This document shows positions 63,101 to 64,000 of a stretch of DNA of 64,000 nucleotides, one piece after another. Both the position numbers and the translations under genes were made by a program. Source of the stretch: Clostridiales bacterium. Its GTDB lineage: Bacteria; Bacillota; Clostridia; Christensenellales; UBA1242. The notes below the pieces were generated by a model. It had not been told where the DNA came from. It saw only the letters and a list, made by a program, of their open reading frames with translations, and did no database searches. Numbering within the stretch: the stretch's first letter is position 1; each line of letters begins with the position of its first letter. The stretch is from positions 62,001 through 126,000 of the forward strand of contig SVIQ01000002.1 in the NCBI GenBank assembly GCA_015069415.1, given 5' to 3'.

Positions 63101-64000
63101 TGCAAACAGTGTGTACACAACACTCTTTACAAGTTCAAAAGCTGACACTTACATTATCACTCCAGGTGGAAAGGGTGGAATTATCATAATTAACCTTGAT
63201 CCGTTCCATGCAGATATTGACAATTTAACTTTGACAAGCTCTGTGGTTAACACTGTAAACGGACCTGTACGTGTACAATTTGAACAAGTTGTAAAAACTG
63301 ATGACGGAAAGTATGTTTCATATTCGCCTGTGGCATCTTCGACAGCTATTGAAAACGGAATTAAGTTAACAAGAGTTTCAAATGAAGATGGATCGTATGA
63401 TGGAAAAATTTACATTCATACAATGTTAACTAGTTATTTTGGATCTCAAGATGATTACACAATTACTTTGGGGTATGAAGACAAATTTGGCGTTCAACAC
63501 AGTAAACCTTTAAATCTCACTTCAACATTCATTCCTGGAATTAGTTTAAGTTTTGACAATGATTATAGAGTGAATGGTATTGATGAAGAGGTTGGTGAGT
63601 ATCTTGTACAAAAGAATTCTACTGACAACACATTAAAATTAAAACTTTATGGTTATCAATTGAATTCAAGACCAAGTTTTGAATTTGGTTGGGTAGATCC
63701 TAGAACTGAAGGAGAAAATGTAGGAAATTATGTAACTGTATTTGTTGGTGAAGATGCTGTTCCAAACTTGGATGGCTCTTACACTGTAAATTGCACTATG
63801 GTTGTAAGAGATGATATTCCTGCAAGTTTTAAAGTTTCTGCAGAACTTAGTGTTACAGATATTAACTTAGGTATTTTGACTAGTGAAACAAGCGAAATAA
63901 TTTTCCATCCAACTGATTACATTGTTGAAGGCATTTATGTTAAAGATTTAGCAAATAATACTTTAAACATTGCTCATCAATCGAGTAAGGCTGTTGAACT
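57141..64000 (+). CDS. Second giant surface lipoprotein, cut by window edge (at least 2,286 residues)
   Basis: The frame is open from ATG 57141 (GAGAGGGG upstream) to base 64000, 2,286 codons with no stop. The signal peptide with lipobox CFSAC (Cys22) gives an outer-face lipoprotein. The body is Ser/Thr/Asn-rich beta sequence with BIG/Ig-like modules (PTSIELDLVTGETYIYVLNN near 1548). A GLUG-like stretch at about residues 1155-1415 includes AGAVAGKNSGTIKD, GGVAGENTGAIRN and AGIVGENSGTVQ. It shares lipobox, GLUG block and composition with the lipoprotein at 39958, but not obvious sequence identity. Two in-frame micro-duplications lie at 58017-58130. Ligand unknown. Confidence 0.87.
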   Translation, partial: MKKKITSLLTFVLVALSCLCFSACGNKYKKMEYKIMYAFSADAEEWFEVGKDNSLVLNYNGKDDSLVVDENGGEIFFKVQIKGVKKKHLGEIRISATASMGLGFSGATIKNNGVFSVKVEDPESVVSSTLRFYETKSNKARNVNLEVYPSVETLTADLTVVKGFDKNISLDLSTLNNIAFYPAGTNQKELVYSVDSLGKFVGGNYDENKGISSASLQNLILIDDSNLSLNNYVPTSDSYVAKVIAESKFDTSIKTEFYVYLVDDFIDDDFDVDGGFENDNRVDLKYNETNVLIDNSIDNSIDLYTGGKYASTVVTLNKPTTIYSPTTIYSNGLVLHNGVTAKYNWNVYVDGDKYIFDNSTQRGLLITKEGEDSFRITCVESGKTPSTIKFVYAIDDLNYESTSAKEITVNKRSLPSTLRINGENVETSATGIVYSTGSTSYSGLKLKLDLSPIYKNKDGETVGNYNVVIDSTDDLKLSYTNVGEWVNANGQVISTGKSIYLNLESKNSETFNLKYVISPSEFNGKKVDVEYGTVVYTLIKKITADSFAVTDGDKNTLVDNKTLYVAKGKTTNFTLDVYHTGELSRDTIKVSSNNANVKFSNGLTAITLDKWKDSEVTPIEGGSRFTIPVTAENLSDEAVITVEAGVGVNVKTQFNVKVVDATNDELPAVGLDAFTNVKDLTNNIQDKKTEGAKYLAVKYSQTASGRFGVNLDSATNIIKSVTLGSSDLYKEQISANQVSLKTDLTGSDTVVLTVYYYYFNSTNNVVEVKSQTQEIQLAIYSSVDAISLSTNKQNLTYVNSKFTELSTAVITFDAVGDGNKTPTSEIAFEDTSKFSTSLTLKVDCGKINKVSDLTISKGTFDAVLAGEIKDGNTFTIKVIGSMFGEEVASGQINLNYVNYIKMSNIVLDGVLDRYDDDEKISGVEKNVEDGFDIQVFSYDISLMDILTGNKTSDSYIIGVTTEYETENLLKANEDLKFEIYSVVDSNGEESLGGIITKDVEFNDGKIKINVTSSTEGGRFVLKLSALDSFDDEKNKFTKVRYIVVNISDGEKLPFFVHDKDEFNAISGALDKKFKIVNDIDLVGFSTISGEFTGELTAGNNYLVKVEFTGSASRNVGSVQDAYVGLFEENAGVISGFTISAKFALSNSTDSTSSYNSIYAGAVAGKNSGTIKDVTVRVEVDSDADKIIKLENSKTLYFGGVAGENLGHIISSRNESLVIFSEALTLNSSAESAKIGLVTGKNSNLIEGNYLGIETFNKASFISNVVANLNVVNAHSNATINFGGVAGENTGAIRNMILGGSISVANVTNASAGGNIAGIVGENSGTVQTSAVFTLNITSSCSGVNAYASGLVGTSKNGTLTDLRVIATKGSSNFTGKISGTNVAGAVANSDNDTISQISIQSFINEDLLDGTNVYGLVNGTTSTISNSFIVGNLKGSSIVLTTNSTNEETTYFIGSVNGSINHDYKNYTYAILKDDESFKFVVDGEEKENSDLTGDNWDDKVKGISAKFSSSISDPWRLTEGYNTLLGNSTYYFPYLVTGNEQPQMIIQPTSIELDLVTGETYIYVLNNDETVEIEISENETVPVTDIAVVNYQTKGNNSHKIVKEDGEDGLVTLRVIPEEAQSSVDYEIVSGDNAYIYNGKITFTKASESPLIVKVYSLFNRDCFEYVAFYSVPGANEFYMNKSEVTTYVGNSSPIDLYAVVENSGETIYDIKDVENKLELRVTKVESDEKIYNRIGQEFINSEDANDKLKLTINDSRYNKISVTAGEEKGSYELTIKLIYKITISGTPFETVVGETTVVVNVTEIATDLSILNASSVGGEIDTNIAFVVDLKTNFVSDDQNHDELSTQYYYIEGNAVVPKYDEGVNKDTIKLFFEKGENVESWNYLVNWASKFGKEIYQLFDYSFVSVKTADGYRYNVEMSLKDEYLTYKDNDNNTLVKFIEEEISFNLKVEAYSNAFKSSKLGIKLTPSTINSVRMENYAVDFSNANSVYTTLFTSSKADTYIITPGGKGGIIIINLDPFHADIDNLTLTSSVVNTVNGPVRVQFEQVVKTDDGKYVSYSPVASSTAIENGIKLTRVSNEDGSYDGKIYIHTMLTSYFGSQDDYTITLGYEDKFGVQHSKPLNLTSTFIPGISLSFDNDYRVNGIDEEVGEYLVQKNSTDNTLKLKLYGYQLNSRPSFEFGWVDPRTEGENVGNYVTVFVGEDAVPNLDGSYTVNCTMVVRDDIPASFKVSAELSVTDINLGILTSETSEIIFHPTDYIVEGIYVKDLANNTLNIAHQSSKAVE
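58017..58130 (+). repeat. Two in-frame micro-duplications in the second giant gene
   Basis: A 12-bp unit (ATTGATAATTCA, 58017-58040) and an 18-bp unit (CCTACAACTATTTATTCA, 58095-58130) each occur twice in perfect tandem copies, giving DNSIDNSI and PTTIYSPTTIYS. Confidence 0.85.

Overview
The window is AT-rich, densely coded DNA from a low-GC Gram-positive bacterium (Bacillota, most likely an uncultured clostridial lineage). The evidence is a tRNA-Phe T-box leader on pheST, an L10 leader, Bacillus-type DnaD/DnaI loaders, and two sporulation proteins (SpoIIE at 3.9-6.2 kb, SpoIIID at 55.8-56.1 kb). The gene order spoIIE...tilS also matches Bacillus. No rRNA, tRNA, CRISPR array or complete mobile element was found. 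I could not assign genus or species.

Layout: (1) 1-3.75 kb, T-box-pheS-pheT on the minus strand, with pheT running off the left edge. (2) 3.9-9.8 kb, spoIIE, a divergent SLOG/XRE-XRE module, tilS and a degenerate diacylglycerol-kinase-like gene. (3) 9.9-12.4 kb, a secreted protein with three LamG-like repeats. (4) 12.6-26.6 kb, housekeeping genes: rplJL with leader, comF-like, radical SAM, rpiB-like, TM2 protein-mnmA-rmuC, VanW protein, an LRR/phage-tail-like pair, then rpmG-secE-nusG and rplKA with a long structured leader. (5) 26.7-39.8 kb, a transglutaminase-like protein, dut-gpsA, the dnaD/dnaI loader operon, an M1 peptidase lipoprotein, a heterodimeric ABC exporter, a glycosyltransferase and unknown small proteins. 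(6) 39.9-54.0 kb, a six-gene surface operon: a 2,883-residue lipoprotein, a SipW-like signal peptidase and four anchored or secreted proteins. (7) 54.0-56.9 kb, a two-gene SufC/SufB-type Fe-S scaffold (SMS-like), spoIIID and a TtcA-like gene. (8) 57.1-64 kb, a second giant lipoprotein that runs off the right edge.

Two themes stand out. First, the SipW-type operon flanked by giant lipoproteins looks like a surface-fibre or matrix assembly system of the TasA/SipW kind, but with giant lipoprotein partners. A further likely SipW substrate lies 36 kb upstream. Second, at least eight genes have a good sigma-A promoter whose -10 box ends 5-7 nt before the start codon and no usable Shine-Dalgarno sequence, which predicts leaderless mRNAs. 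The other genes have normal Shine-Dalgarno sites. This pattern also moves several start codons downstream of the longest open frame.
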